Origin: Selenomonadaceae bacterium UBA2897
GTDB lineage: Bacteria; Bacillota; Negativicutes; Selenomonadales; Selenomonadaceae
Reading direction: 5' to 3'
NCBI GenBank assembly: GCA_002350105.1
Contig: DEDT01000052.1
Location: forward strand, 1 to 64,000
Length of the DNA: 64,000 bases
How positions within the stretch are numbered: position 1 is the first letter of the stretch; each line of letters begins with the position of its first letter. The translations under genes and the position numbers were made by a program. Shown here one piece after another: positions 16,027 through 25,161 of this stretch. The notes below the pieces were generated by a model. The model had not been told where the DNA came from and ran no database searches. It saw only the letters and a list, made by a program, of their open reading frames with translations.

Positions 16027-17046
16027 ATGCACATTCCCGAAAACTATCTCAGCCCCGAGACCTGCGCTGTCGTAGGCGCAGTCATGGTGCCTGTCTGGCT
16101 CATGGCCGTAAAAAAGGTCCGCGAGCAGATCCCGCAGGAGCGCCTGCCGCTTTTAGGCATCGGCGCGGCCTTCGTCTTTCTCGCGATGATGTTCAACATC
16201 CCCCTGCCCGGCGGCACGACGGGCCACGCAGTGGGCGGCACGCTCATGGCCATTCTCTTCGGCCCCTGGGCGGCATGTCTCGGCATCAGCGTAGCCTTGC
16301 TCGTGCAAGCGGTCTTCTTCGGCGATGGCGGCATCCTTGCCTTCGGTGCGAACTGCTTCAACATGGCCTGTGTCCTGCCCTTCAGCGGCTATTTCGTCTA
16401 CCAGCAGCTGAAAAAGCGCCTCTCCTCGGCGCATAGCACGCTCTTCGCCGCGGGCTGCGGTGCCTACGCGGGCATCAACCTCGCCGCGCTCTGCGCCGCG
16501 ATTGAGTTTGGCATCCAGCCGCTGCTCTTCACGGATGGCGCGGGACAGGCGCTCTACTGCCCGTATCCGTTCTGGATCAGCATTCCCGCGATGATGGCCG
16601 GCCACCTCACGCTCTTCGGCCTCGCGGAGGTCGTCTTCACGACCGCCGTTCTCGCCTACCTGCGCCGCACAAATGCCGAACTTCTTCCTGCTTCCACCAA
16701 CTCCCTACTCTCAACTCCCAACGCTCAACACTCCTCCCGCTCCGTCTACGCCCTGATTGCATTGCTCATCGTGGGCACGCCGCTGGGCCTGCTGGCAGAG
16801 GGTACGGCCTGGGGCGAATGGGATCCTGAGGAACTCGCTTCACAGGAGGTGCAGGGCACGGCACTCGGCTATACCCCGGCTGGCATGACGCACGGCTTTG
16901 ATTTTGCGGCGCTCTTCCCCGACTACACGGTTGCGGGACTGCCGGACGCCTTTGGCTATATCCTCTCGGCCATTCTCGGTGCCGCCCTGCTCATCATCGT
17001 CTTCAAGATCGCAAGCTCGCTCATACGCCAGCCTGCCCGTTACTAA
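16027..17046 (+). CDS. cbiM: Cobalt/nickel ECF transporter S component, CbiM fused to a CbiN-like domain
   Basis: 339 residues. In this family the free N-terminal Met-His coordinates the metal, so the ATG at 16027, giving MHIPENYLSP, is chosen over the GTG nine bases earlier. Residues 1-220 form the CbiM membrane core with PLPGGTTGHAVGG and ANCFNMACVLP. A low-complexity linker (about 222-240) leads to a C-terminal part with two helices and GTPLGLLAEGTAWGEW, the PDGLE/CbiN-like module seen in NikMN fusions. First gene of cbiMN-Q-O. Co versus Ni cannot be decided by eye. Confidence 0.92.
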   Translation: MHIPENYLSPETCAVVGAVMVPVWLMAVKKVREQIPQERLPLLGIGAAFVFLAMMFNIPLPGGTTGHAVGGTLMAILFGPWAACLGISVALLVQAVFFGDGGILAFGANCFNMACVLPFSGYFVYQQLKKRLSSAHSTLFAAGCGAYAGINLAALCAAIEFGIQPLLFTDGAGQALYCPYPFWISIPAMMAGHLTLFGLAEVVFTTAVLAYLRRTNAELLPASTNSLLSTPNAQHSSRSVYALIALLIVGTPLGLLAEGTAWGEWDPEELASQEVQGTALGYTPAGMTHGFDFAALFPDYTVAGLPDAFGYILSAILGAALLIIVFKIASSLIRQPARY

Positions 17047-17082
17047 AGAAAATTTCTCGTCCATGCATCAAAAGGATAATCT

Positions 17083-17883
17083 ATGATAAAATTACCGGAT
17101 TGGGCCTGCCATGACGAGACGTATACACCGGACCGGGATCGGGATTACTACATCACCCGGTCCCTTTTGCGTCTCATGCTCGTACTGCAGGCCCTGCGCC
17201 AGCAGGCGGGCAGGCAGCAGCGCGTCTCGGCCCTGCCCGGCCTCAGCTGCACGCTGCTCCTCATCCTCTCCCTCGTGCTCACGCAGCACAGCGCCTACCT
17301 CTTTGCCGTCGGCGCTGGCGAGGCCGTGCTGCTCTGTCTGCTGCCCGCGAAAACGCTGCGGCAGAACCTCGCAGGTGCACTGCTCGCCACGGCTTTCTGC
17401 ACACTCATCGTGCTGCCCGCCCTCTGGCTCGGCAACGGCCAGCGCGTACTGCTGCTCCCCGCCAAGACCCTGCTCACGGTCATCGCACTGAACCTCCTGC
17501 AGGAGAATTTTGCCTGGCACAGCCTCACCCACGCCTGCCGCCAGCTGCACGTGCCTGGCATCGCCATCTTCGTGCTCGACACGACGCTGCGCTACATCGT
17601 GCTGCTCGGCGAGGAAGCCGCGCAGCTGCTCACGGCGCTGAAGTTGCGCTCCGTCGGCCACAATCCGCATAAAGGGCGCGCCATCGGCGGCCTGCTCGGC
17701 GTGCTGCTGCTGCGCTCGCAGCAGATGTCCCTCGAAATGTACGACGCCATGCGCTGCCGGTGCTTCACCGGCGACTACCCCGCGCCGCCCACCAGACTGC
17801 GTCTCTGCCGCTGTGACCTCCTGCTCGCAGCGCTGACGCTCGGCTATCTTTACCTTTTCCTGCGACTGGAGGTTCTCCCCTGA
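17083..17883 (+). CDS. cbiQ: ECF transporter transmembrane (T) component
   Basis: 266 residues with about five hydrophobic helices and the two coupling motifs that contact the ATPases, LTALKLRSVG and AMRCRCFTGDY. AAAGGA precedes the ATG. It joins the S component CbiM to CbiO and ends in TGATG, overlapping the cbiO start by one base. Confidence 0.9.
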   Translation: MIKLPDWACHDETYTPDRDRDYYITRSLLRLMLVLQALRQQAGRQQRVSALPGLSCTLLLILSLVLTQHSAYLFAVGAGEAVLLCLLPAKTLRQNLAGALLATAFCTLIVLPALWLGNGQRVLLLPAKTLLTVIALNLLQENFAWHSLTHACRQLHVPGIAIFVLDTTLRYIVLLGEEAAQLLTALKLRSVGHNPHKGRAIGGLLGVLLLRSQQMSLEMYDAMRCRCFTGDYPAPPTRLRLCRCDLLLAALTLGYLYLFLRLEVLP

Positions 17884-18596
17884 TGAATGATTCACCTGAT
17901 ACCACGACAAAAGCCAACGAGCCGCAGCTCTGCCTGCAGGATGTGTGCTGCGCCTACGACGGCGTGCCTGTGCTCAGTCACCTCAGCGCCAGCATCAGCC
18001 CTGGCGAAACCATCTGCCTCACGGGCCCCAACGGCGCGGGGAAATCCACGCTGCTCAAGCTGCTCAACGGCCTGATCTTTCCCGAGCAGGGAACGTACCT
18101 TTTCGAGGGCACAGCCATCACAGCCAGTCTCATGCGCGACCACCGTTACTCGAAATGGTTCCATCAGCGTGTGAGCTTCCTCTGGCAGAATCCCGATACA
18201 CAGCTTTTCTGCAGCACGGTCACGGAGGAACTCGCCTTCGGCCCCATCCAGATGGGCCTGCCTTCCGCCGAGGTGCGCCAGCGCGTGGATGATGCCCTGC
18301 AGGCGCTGAGCATCGCCCACCTGCGTGACCGCGCCCCCTACAGCCTCTCCGGCGGCGAAAAGAAGCGCGTGGCCCTCGCCTCCCTGCTCACGATGAATCC
18401 CGCGGTCTGGACCATGGACGAACCCGAGAGCTTCCTCGATGCCGCGGGGCGCGCCTGGCTCATGGAGTTCCTGCAGGCACTGCAGCGGGCGGGCAAGACG
18501 CTCATCATGGCCACGCATGACCGCGAGCTCCTGCAGGCCTTTGGCCAGCACACGCTGGCGCTCACACCGGCCAGTAGCGCACAGCAGGCGGGCTGA
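17883..18596 (+). CDS. cbiO: ECF transporter ATPase, cobalt/nickel
   Basis: 237 residues with Walker A TGPNGAGKST, Q-loop region FLWQNPDTQLF, ECF-specific TVTEELAFGP, signature LSGGEKKR, Walker B VWTMDEPESFLD and H-loop ATHDR. It energises metal uptake as a homodimer with CbiQ. The usual small CbiK/L regulator or cobalamin genes are not adjacent. Confidence 0.92.
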   Translation: MNDSPDTTTKANEPQLCLQDVCCAYDGVPVLSHLSASISPGETICLTGPNGAGKSTLLKLLNGLIFPEQGTYLFEGTAITASLMRDHRYSKWFHQRVSFLWQNPDTQLFCSTVTEELAFGPIQMGLPSAEVRQRVDDALQALSIAHLRDRAPYSLSGGEKKRVALASLLTMNPAVWTMDEPESFLDAAGRAWLMEFLQALQRAGKTLIMATHDRELLQAFGQHTLALTPASSAQQAG

Positions 18597-18598
18597 AT

Positions 18599-18752
18599 CA
18601 TAGCCGCAAAGCGGCGTAGCCTCCCCCATTGGGGAGGCTGTCGGCGCAGCCGACTGAAAGGGTCTTTAGTATGGTACAACCAAGACCCCTTTCGCCTCGC
18701 AAGCTCGTCACCTTCCCCAATGGGGGAAGGCACGCCGCCCATGGCGGCTATA
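18599..18752. repeat. Palindromic dispersed repeat, full-length copy
   Basis: The ends ATAGCCGC and GCGGCTAT are inverted. Inside are CCTCCCCCATTGGGGAGG and CCTTCCCCAATGGGGGAAGG. GAAAGGGTCTT near the centre faces AAGACCCCTTTC. Partial copies of the right half occur at 25162 and 51948, always between genes. Confidence 0.75.
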
Positions 18753-18755
18753 CGC

Positions 18756-18796
18756 AAAAAGGGCTATTGCACCATTCGTGCAATAGCCTCTTTTTC
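18756..18796. terminator. Bidirectional terminator between cbiO and the PFOR gene
   Basis: AAAAAGGGCTATTGCAC ... GTGCAATAGCCTCTTTTT: an 11-bp stem flanked by A-run and T-run, between convergent genes. Confidence 0.88.
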
Positions 18797-18839
18797 GCAG
18801 ATAAAGATGTGTGATTCGGATAACGGATAGGTTTATGGA

Positions 18840-21800
18840 TTATTTACCAGCCAGCGCTTTGTAGACGTTGTAGCGAATCTCGGCGTCATGCTGCGTCTTC
18901 TGGAAGAGTGCCTCAGCCTGATCCGGGAACGAACGCGAAAGCGCGATATAGCGCGTCTCGCCCATGAGGAAGTCATGGAACTTCGAGAAGTCCGGCTCCT
19001 TGGAGTCTAGGCTGAACGGATTCTTGTCCGTGCCCTCGAGCTGCGGATTATAGCGGTAGTTCGCCCAATAACCGCACTCCACGGCGAGCTTGCCCTCGAG
19101 CTGGCTGCAGCCCATGCCCTTGCGGATACCGTGGTTGATGCACGGCGAGTAACCGATGATCAGGGACGGGCCATGATATGCCTCAGCCTCGGCGATGGCC
19201 TTGAGCACCTGATTGTGGTCGGCACCCATGTCAACCTGCGCGACATAGACATAGCCATAGGACATCGCCATGCGGCCGAGATCCTTTTTCTTCGTCTTCT
19301 TGCCGGAGGCAGCGAACTGAGCGATAGCCGCAGCCGGCGTAGCCTTCGAGGCCTGGCCGCCCGTGTTGGAGTAAACCTCGGTATCGAAGACGAACACATT
19401 CACATCCTCGCCGGAAGCGAGCACGTGATCCACGCCGCCGTAGCCGATATCGTAGGCCCAGCCGTCGCCACCGAAGATCCACTGCGAACGCTTCACGAAG
19501 TAGTCGCGCTCGTCATAGATCGCATTCAGCGCATCGTCCGTACCCTTCTCTTTCTCGAGCAGGGCCGTCAGGGCATTGGCGCGGTCACGCGTGCCTTCGC
19601 CGTCATCGATGTGCAGTGCCCAGTCGTTCATGGCAGCCTGCAGCTCTGCACTGCCCTTGCCGTCCGCAACAGCCTGCTTCATCGCATCCGCGAGGCGGTT
19701 GCGCAGGGCCTTCGTGCCGAGCACCATACCGAGACCGAACTCAGCGTTATCCTCGAAGAGGGAGTTTGCCCAGGCAGGGCCATGCCCCTGCGTATTCTTC
19801 GTGTACGGCATCGCCGGTGCGGAAGCGCCCCAGATGGAGGAGCAGCCCGTGGCGTTGGCCACCATCATGCGATCGCCGAACAGCTGCGTGATGAGCTTCG
19901 CGTACGGCGTCTCGCCGCAGCCAGCGCAGGCACCGGAGAACTCGAACAGAGGCTGCTCGAACTGCGAGCCGATGACCGTCGTCTTCTTCATCGGGTTCGG
20001 TTTGACGGAGACTTTCTCCGTATCGACACCGTAATCGAACCACGCCTGCTGCTCCTTAACCTCCTCGGTCAGCGGTTTCATCTCCAGCGCTTTGGCCGGG
20101 CAGACCTGCGCACAGTTGCCGCAGCCGAGGCAGTCGAGCATCGACGTGGCAATCGTGAGATGCAGCCCCTTCTTATTATAGATGGGCATCTTCTCCGCTC
20201 TATCCGCGGCAGCAAAGCCCTGCGGCGCTGCAGCGAGCTCTGCGTCGTTCGTGAGAATCGGGCGGATCGCCGCATGCGGGCAGACGAAGGAGCACTGGCT
20301 GCAGCCGATGCACTTCGTCTTATCCCAGACCGGCACCTTGATGGCCGTGCCGCGTTTCTCGTGTGCCGTGCCACCGAGCGGGAACGTGCCATCGGCCATA
20401 TCCGCAAAGGTCTTGACCGTGAGCTTGTCGCCCTCCTGACGGTTCATCGGCTCCTGGATCTCCTTGATGAAGGCCGGTTTATCCGTCTCCGCTGCCGGAG
20501 CGTCCTTGGCGTCGGCCCAGTCAGCCGGAACCTTGACTTCATGCAGCGCCTCGACGCCCTGATCGACAGCGCCGTAGTTCATGTTGACGACCTTCTCGCC
20601 CTTGCGGCCATAAGCCGTGACGATAGCTTCCTTCAGGTACTTCACCGCATCGTCGATGGGGATAATGCCCGTGAGCTTGAAGAATGCGGCCTGCATGACC
20701 ATATTGAAGCGGCCGCCGAGACCGAGATCCTGCGCGATCTTCACGGCATTGACCGTGTAGAACTTGATATCATTCTGCGCGATGTAGCGCTTCATGGCTG
20801 CCGGCAGGTTCTCGCCGAGCTCCGCATCGCTCCAGACCGTATTCAGCAGGAACGTGCCGCCCTTCTTCAGGCCGGCCAGCAGGTCGTAGTTATTGACGTA
20901 GGACTGCTGCGAGCAGCTGATGAAGTCCGCCTTGTTGATGAGGTACGGGCTCGTGATCGGCGTCTTGCCGAAGCGCAGATGGCTCATCGTGATACCGCCG
21001 GACTTCTTGGAGTCATAGGCGAAGTAAGCCTGCGCGTACATCGAGGTCTTGTCGCCAATGATCTTGATCGCGCTCTTGTTGGCGCCGACCGTACCATCGG
21101 AGCCCATGCCCCAGAACTTGCAGGCCGTCGTGCCCTCAGCCGTGAGGTCAACGTCCGAGTGCGTCGGCGCGAGGCTCGTGTGCGTGAGGTCATCGACAAT
21201 GCCGATGGTGAAGCCGTTCTGCGGGGCATCTTTCTTCAGCTCGTCGAACACAGCGAAGATCTGGTCCGGCGTCGTGTCCTTGCCGCCGAGGCCGTAGCGG
21301 CCACCGACGATGACCGGCTTGCGGTCCGTGCCGTAGAAAGCAGCGCGTACATCGAGGTACAGCGGCTCGCCCTGGGCGCCCGGCTCCTTCGTGCGATCGA
21401 GCACCGCGACCTTCTTGACGGATTCCGGCAGCTGCTTCAGGAAGTGCTCCACGGAGAACGGGCGGTAGAGATGCACGTTCAGCAGGCCGACCTTCTCGCC
21501 CTGAGCATTCAGGTAATCCACAACCTCCTGCGTCGTCTGGCAGACGGAGCCCATCGCGATGATCACGCGATCGGCATCCTTCGCGCCATAGTAGTCGAAC
21601 AGGTGATGCTCACGGCCCGTGACCTTTGCGAGATCAGCCATGGCCTCCTCGACGAGCTGCGGAATGGCCTCGTAGTATTTATTGACGGCCTCGCGCTCCT
21701 GGAAGTAGATATCCGGGTTCTGCGCCGTGCCGCGGATGACCGGATGATCCGGGTTCAGTGCGCGGCGGCGGAACGCCTTGACCGCATCCCAGTCGAGCAG

Positions 21801-22379
21801 CTTGCCGAGGTCATCGTAGTCGATGAGCTCGATCTTCTGGATCTCGTGGGACGTGCGGAAGCCATCGAAGAAGTTGATGAACGGCACGCGGCCCTTGATG
21901 GCCACGAGATGCGCGACGGCGGCGAGGTCCATGACCTCCTGCACGCTGGCCTCGGCCAGCATCGCGCACCCCGTCTGGCGGGCAGCCATGACATCCTGAT
22001 GGTCACCGAAGATATTCAGGCTCGATGCAGCCAGCGCACGTGCGGAGACGTGGAACACGCCCGGCAGCAGCTCGCCAGCAACCTTATACAGGTTCGGGAT
22101 CATCAGCAGGAAACCCTGCGATGCCGTGTAGGTCGTCGTCAGCGCGCCAGCCTGCAGGGAACCATGTACGGCACCAGCGGCACCGCCCTCGGACTCCATC
22201 TCGATGACGCGGACCTTCTGGCCGAACAGGTTCTTCTTGCCGTGCGCCGCGAACTCATCTACGTGCTCCGCCATCGGCGAGGATGGCGTGATCGGGTAGA
22301 TGGCAGCCACATCGGTGAATGCATAGGATACATAGGCGGCAGCCGTGTTGCCGTCCATGGTCTTCATCTGTTTGCTCAT
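18840..22379 (-). CDS. nifJ: Pyruvate:ferredoxin (flavodoxin) oxidoreductase
   Basis: Converts pyruvate and CoA to acetyl-CoA, CO2 and reduced ferredoxin, the core anaerobic pyruvate step. The 1179-residue single chain has all domains fused: N-terminal TPP-pyrimidine domain (YPITPSSPMAEHVDE), CoA and gamma domains (GRYGLGGKDT, GMGSDGTVGANKSAIK), two [4Fe-4S] ferredoxin motifs (CIGCSQCSFVCP and CLGCGNCAQVCP), the proximal cluster segment SGACAGCGETPY and the TPP-Mg site GGDGWAYDIGYGG. Length matches the family. It has its own promoter and a leader of about 110 nt. Confidence 0.97.
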   Translation of the reverse strand: MSKQMKTMDGNTAAAYVSYAFTDVAAIYPITPSSPMAEHVDEFAAHGKKNLFGQKVRVIEMESEGGAAGAVHGSLQAGALTTTYTASQGFLLMIPNLYKVAGELLPGVFHVSARALAASSLNIFGDHQDVMAARQTGCAMLAEASVQEVMDLAAVAHLVAIKGRVPFINFFDGFRTSHEIQKIELIDYDDLGKLLDWDAVKAFRRRALNPDHPVIRGTAQNPDIYFQEREAVNKYYEAIPQLVEEAMADLAKVTGREHHLFDYYGAKDADRVIIAMGSVCQTTQEVVDYLNAQGEKVGLLNVHLYRPFSVEHFLKQLPESVKKVAVLDRTKEPGAQGEPLYLDVRAAFYGTDRKPVIVGGRYGLGGKDTTPDQIFAVFDELKKDAPQNGFTIGIVDDLTHTSLAPTHSDVDLTAEGTTACKFWGMGSDGTVGANKSAIKIIGDKTSMYAQAYFAYDSKKSGGITMSHLRFGKTPITSPYLINKADFISCSQQSYVNNYDLLAGLKKGGTFLLNTVWSDAELGENLPAAMKRYIAQNDIKFYTVNAVKIAQDLGLGGRFNMVMQAAFFKLTGIIPIDDAVKYLKEAIVTAYGRKGEKVVNMNYGAVDQGVEALHEVKVPADWADAKDAPAAETDKPAFIKEIQEPMNRQEGDKLTVKTFADMADGTFPLGGTAHEKRGTAIKVPVWDKTKCIGCSQCSFVCPHAAIRPILTNDAELAAAPQGFAAADRAEKMPIYNKKGLHLTIATSMLDCLGCGNCAQVCPAKALEMKPLTEEVKEQQAWFDYGVDTEKVSVKPNPMKKTTVIGSQFEQPLFEFSGACAGCGETPYAKLITQLFGDRMMVANATGCSSIWGASAPAMPYTKNTQGHGPAWANSLFEDNAEFGLGMVLGTKALRNRLADAMKQAVADGKGSAELQAAMNDWALHIDDGEGTRDRANALTALLEKEKGTDDALNAIYDERDYFVKRSQWIFGGDGWAYDIGYGGVDHVLASGEDVNVFVFDTEVYSNTGGQASKATPAAAIAQFAASGKKTKKKDLGRMAMSYGYVYVAQVDMGADHNQVLKAIAEAEAYHGPSLIIGYSPCINHGIRKGMGCSQLEGKLAVECGYWANYRYNPQLEGTDKNPFSLDSKEPDFSKFHDFLMGETRYIALSRSFPDQAEALFQKTQHDAEIRYNVYKALAGK

Positions 22380-22491
22380 TACTTTTTTGCTCCCCTCTTG
22401 CTTGAACCAAGGATTTGCATTTTCATGGAATAGCGCACTCCATCGCGGATGCGCGCTGCTGTAAAATACAGCTTCAGCAGATACAATTCAC

Positions 22492-22520
22492 ATTATACAC
22501 CGCGCGAAAACGCTTGTAAA
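22492..22520 (-). promoter_or_regulatory. Promoter for the PFOR gene
   Basis: Minus strand: TTTACA (22515-22520), 17-base spacer, TATAAT (22492-22497). The leader holds a small hairpin GCTGTATTTTACAGC. Confidence 0.82.
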
Positions 22521-22760
22521 CACACCTTATCACACGTTGGGGCGAAAACGGTTCACATCAAGGAGTCTTTCCGTTACAAAGTATAAATATTCATTATTTT
22601 ATCATGTATTTTATTTATTTATTTTCTCCATTCCATCCTTTCAATCCGGCTATAACCCCTCCATTTTCCTGCTTATCCCAGCATATTTTGTAAGAGCTTA
22701 CAGAATATTTTTCTTTTTCTATCCGCTACATCATAAATAATTCGTATGGCAAAATTTTTG
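22521..22760. other. AT-rich intergenic stretch, no gene seen
   Basis: About 240 bases are far more AT-rich than the rest of the window (runs of TTTATTTATT and ATTTTTCTTTTT). A 67-codon plus-strand ORF crosses it but has no ribosome site and an F/Y/S-rich composition typical of AT-rich noise. It may hold the -35 upstream region of the PFOR promoter. Confidence 0.6.
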
Positions 22761-22798
22761 CAAAAAAATTTCTCTCCTGCGAAAAACAGGAGAGAAAC
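22761..22798 (-). terminator. Terminator after the zinc-ribbon protein gene
   Basis: Minus strand: TTTCTCTCCTG / CAGGAGAGAAA stem followed by seven T. Confidence 0.88.
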
Positions 22799-22820
22799 AA
22801 GCTGCTTCACCGGAAAACGT

Positions 22821-24008
22821 TCAGAAAAAACCGCCATCATCGTCGTCGCCGCCAAACCAGCCGCCGCCATCATCCGAGCTATCATCACCCCCGAACCAGC
22901 TGCCGCTGTCATCTGAGCTGTCATCGCCGGAACTGTCGTCACCACCGAACCAGCTGCTGTCATCGGAGCTATCGCCCGTGCTGTCGTCCGTATAGCTCTC
23001 TTCCTCCGTTCCGGCATCGCTATCGTTCGCCGTATCGGCACTTTCACCGGTATACGTGTCCGTACCGCCATCTGCATAACTGGAAGGATTACTGGCATCC
23101 GCATAGCCACTGTTGTCGCTATATACCGGCGTGTTGTTATCGCCGCTGACATAATTGGCAGCATTCGGGTCAGCGTAGGCGTTGCCCGCCGTCCCCTGCC
23201 AGGTTGTCGTGCTACCCTCATCCGGCAAGGCCGTCGTGCCAGCATCCGGCAACGCCGTCTGCGCCTCATCGCCACGCTCCACATAACCATCGCTATAGCC
23301 GCTCGCATAGCCATCGGCATAGCTGCTGTTGTGCGCGGGTGCGGCCGAGGCCTGGGACATGCCCAATCCCGGACTGCCGGAGGAATTATGCAGGGCGTTA
23401 GCCAACATCGTGCCGGCTGCCGCACCGGCAAAGCCCGCGGCAGCCGTCTTCAGGGCAGACGGGCCGCCGCTTTGCTGCTGGTTCTGCTGGTGCTGCTGAT
23501 ACTGGCCTTGAGGGGACGGATGCCCGCCATTGGCTGCAGCACTGCTATGGACTGGAATCGTCTGCAACGGCCCCGTGGCGCCCTGACGGCCTTGCGCCAT
23601 CTGACCCGGCTGCCCCGGTTGTCCCGGCATTCCGTGGGCCTGATACACGCCCTGGCCGCCCGGTGCCTGATACATCCCCTGTACCTGCGCATTGCGTGGC
23701 ATCAACGGCAATTCCTGCTGGCGCAGCATATCGGCTTGCTGATAGAATTGCACCAGCTGCTGCAATTTCTGCAGCTCCGCAGTCTGTCCATAGCGCGCGG
23801 CGTCCTGCAGGCAGGCAGACGCGCGACGGTAGTCCGGCAGCGGCTGGCTGAGCAGGATCTGCCTTGCTGCCTGCAGGTCCTGCACCAGTTGCTGCGGTGG
23901 CTGGGCCGACTGCTGAACGGCAGCAGGCTGCAGCCTTGCACCGCAAAACGTACAAAAGGCATTGCCCGGATTGACCGGATGACCACAATTGGAACAAAAA
24001 TTTCCCAT
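22821..24008 (-). CDS. Zinc-ribbon protein with a long low-complexity acidic tail
   Basis: 395 residues. Residues 5-22 form a zinc ribbon, FCSNCG ... FCTFCG. Residues 35-100 are Q/L-rich and likely helical. Residues 105-190 are G/Q/P-rich and disordered; 186-206 is a small A/G-rich hydrophobic stretch (AAGFAGAAAGTMLANAL) that could touch membrane. The rest is S/D/Y/G-rich, with repeats of SWFGGDDSS (three WFGGDD units) and the end DDGGFF. GAGGAG precedes the ATG and a strong terminator follows, so it is expressed alone. I do not recognise a function. Confidence 0.8.
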   Translation of the reverse strand: MGNFCSNCGHPVNPGNAFCTFCGARLQPAAVQQSAQPPQQLVQDLQAARQILLSQPLPDYRRASACLQDAARYGQTAELQKLQQLVQFYQQADMLRQQELPLMPRNAQVQGMYQAPGGQGVYQAHGMPGQPGQPGQMAQGRQGATGPLQTIPVHSSAAANGGHPSPQGQYQQHQQNQQQSGGPSALKTAAAGFAGAAAGTMLANALHNSSGSPGLGMSQASAAPAHNSSYADGYASGYSDGYVERGDEAQTALPDAGTTALPDEGSTTTWQGTAGNAYADPNAANYVSGDNNTPVYSDNSGYADASNPSSYADGGTDTYTGESADTANDSDAGTEEESYTDDSTGDSSDDSSWFGGDDSSGDDSSDDSGSWFGGDDSSDDGGGWFGGDDDDGGFF

Positions 24009-24177
24009 AACGAACGCTCCTCACTACCCTTCGGGTTTTCCCCCCGACGTTACGTAGATACTATGCCGTTTATATTTTCTTAGTTCGCTGAGAAAAGAAA
24101 AAAACCTGCAATAAGAAGAAAGAATTCTCTACCGTATCGCAGACATCAGCCGGGCGGGATATGGCTGGCTGTAAACC

Positions 24178-25110
24178 TTACCTGCTCTTTTCCTTACTGA
24201 ACAAAGCCCTGGCATACTCCTCCGCGTTGAAGGGACGCAGGTCGTCGACCTGCTCGCCGACGCCGATCCATTTCACGGGCATGGCGAGCTGGTCCTTGAT
24301 GCCGATGACGACGCCGCCCTTAGCCGTACCATCAAGCTTCGTGAGCACGACGCCCGTGATGGGCGCGGCCTTCGTGAAGAGCTTCGCCTGGCTCACGGCA
24401 TTCTGGCCCGTCGTGGCGTCGAGCACGAGCAGCGTCTCATGCGGCGCGTCCTTGATCTCGCGGCCGATGACGCGGTTGATTTTCTCCAGCTCCTGCATGA
24501 GGTTGGCCTTGGTCTGCAGGCGGCCAGCCGTATCGACAATGAGCAGGTCGATGCCGCGCGCCTTGGCGGCCTTGACCGCGTCAAAGGCAACGGCGGCAGG
24601 GTCCGAGCCCTCCTGATGACGGATGACGGGCACGCCTGTGCGGTCGCCCCAGACCTGCAGCTGATCGATGGCCGCGGCACGGAAGGTATCGGCCGCCGCG
24701 AGCATGACGCTCTTGCCCTGCGCCTTGTAGTAGGCGGCGAGTTTGCCTATGGTCGTCGTCTTGCCCGCGCCGTTCACGCCGATGACGAGCATGACCGTCG
24801 GCCCTTCGGCCGCCATATGCATCGCATCGTCCGCCGCATCCCGCGTGAGGATGGCTGCGATCTGCTTTTCGAGATAGGGCACGAGATCCTCGGGGCCATT
24901 GATTTCCTTCCTCTTAATGCCCTTTCGCACGGCGGTCATGAGCTTCTCCGTCGTGTCCACGCCCACATCGGCCATGATGAGCGTCTCCTCGATCTCGTCA
25001 AGCAGGTCGTCGTCGATGTCGGCATAGCCGAGCACGATTTTCTCGATCTTGCTGGTCAGATTGTCCCGTGTCTTGGTCAGGCCTTTTTTCAAGCGGTCAA
25101 AAAATCCCAT
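24178..25110 (-). CDS. ftsY: Signal recognition particle receptor FtsY
   Basis: SRP GTPase that docks ribosome-SRP complexes at the membrane translocon. The 310-residue protein lacks the long acidic A domain of E. coli. It has the N domain (DLLDEIEETLIMADVG), G1 GVNGAGKTTTIGKLA, AAADTFRAAAIDQL, G3 VDTAGRLQTKANLM, G4 LTKLDGTAKGG and the C-terminal FNAEEYARALF. AAGGAG precedes the ATG. It follows smc, the common smc-ftsY order, with a 117-base gap holding a dispersed repeat. Confidence 0.97.
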   Translation of the reverse strand: MGFFDRLKKGLTKTRDNLTSKIEKIVLGYADIDDDLLDEIEETLIMADVGVDTTEKLMTAVRKGIKRKEINGPEDLVPYLEKQIAAILTRDAADDAMHMAAEGPTVMLVIGVNGAGKTTTIGKLAAYYKAQGKSVMLAAADTFRAAAIDQLQVWGDRTGVPVIRHQEGSDPAAVAFDAVKAAKARGIDLLIVDTAGRLQTKANLMQELEKINRVIGREIKDAPHETLLVLDATTGQNAVSQAKLFTKAAPITGVVLTKLDGTAKGGVVIGIKDQLAMPVKWIGVGEQVDDLRPFNAEEYARALFSKEKSR

Positions 25111-25161
25111 ATGGTAATTCTCCTTTGTCTATGGATAAATCATCGCAACTGGCAGTGGGCG

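Noticed and set aside
19131..22433. 1100-codon plus-strand ORF opposite the PFOR gene
   Set aside because: It mirrors the PFOR coding frame, is rich in Arg/Leu/His/Asp as expected from a GC-rich antisense frame, and shows no domain motifs. PFOR itself is intact with all cluster motifs.
22537..22740. 67-codon plus-strand ORF in the AT-rich gap
   Set aside because: Phe/Tyr/Ser-rich, no ribosome-binding site, no family; expected by chance in AT-rich DNA.
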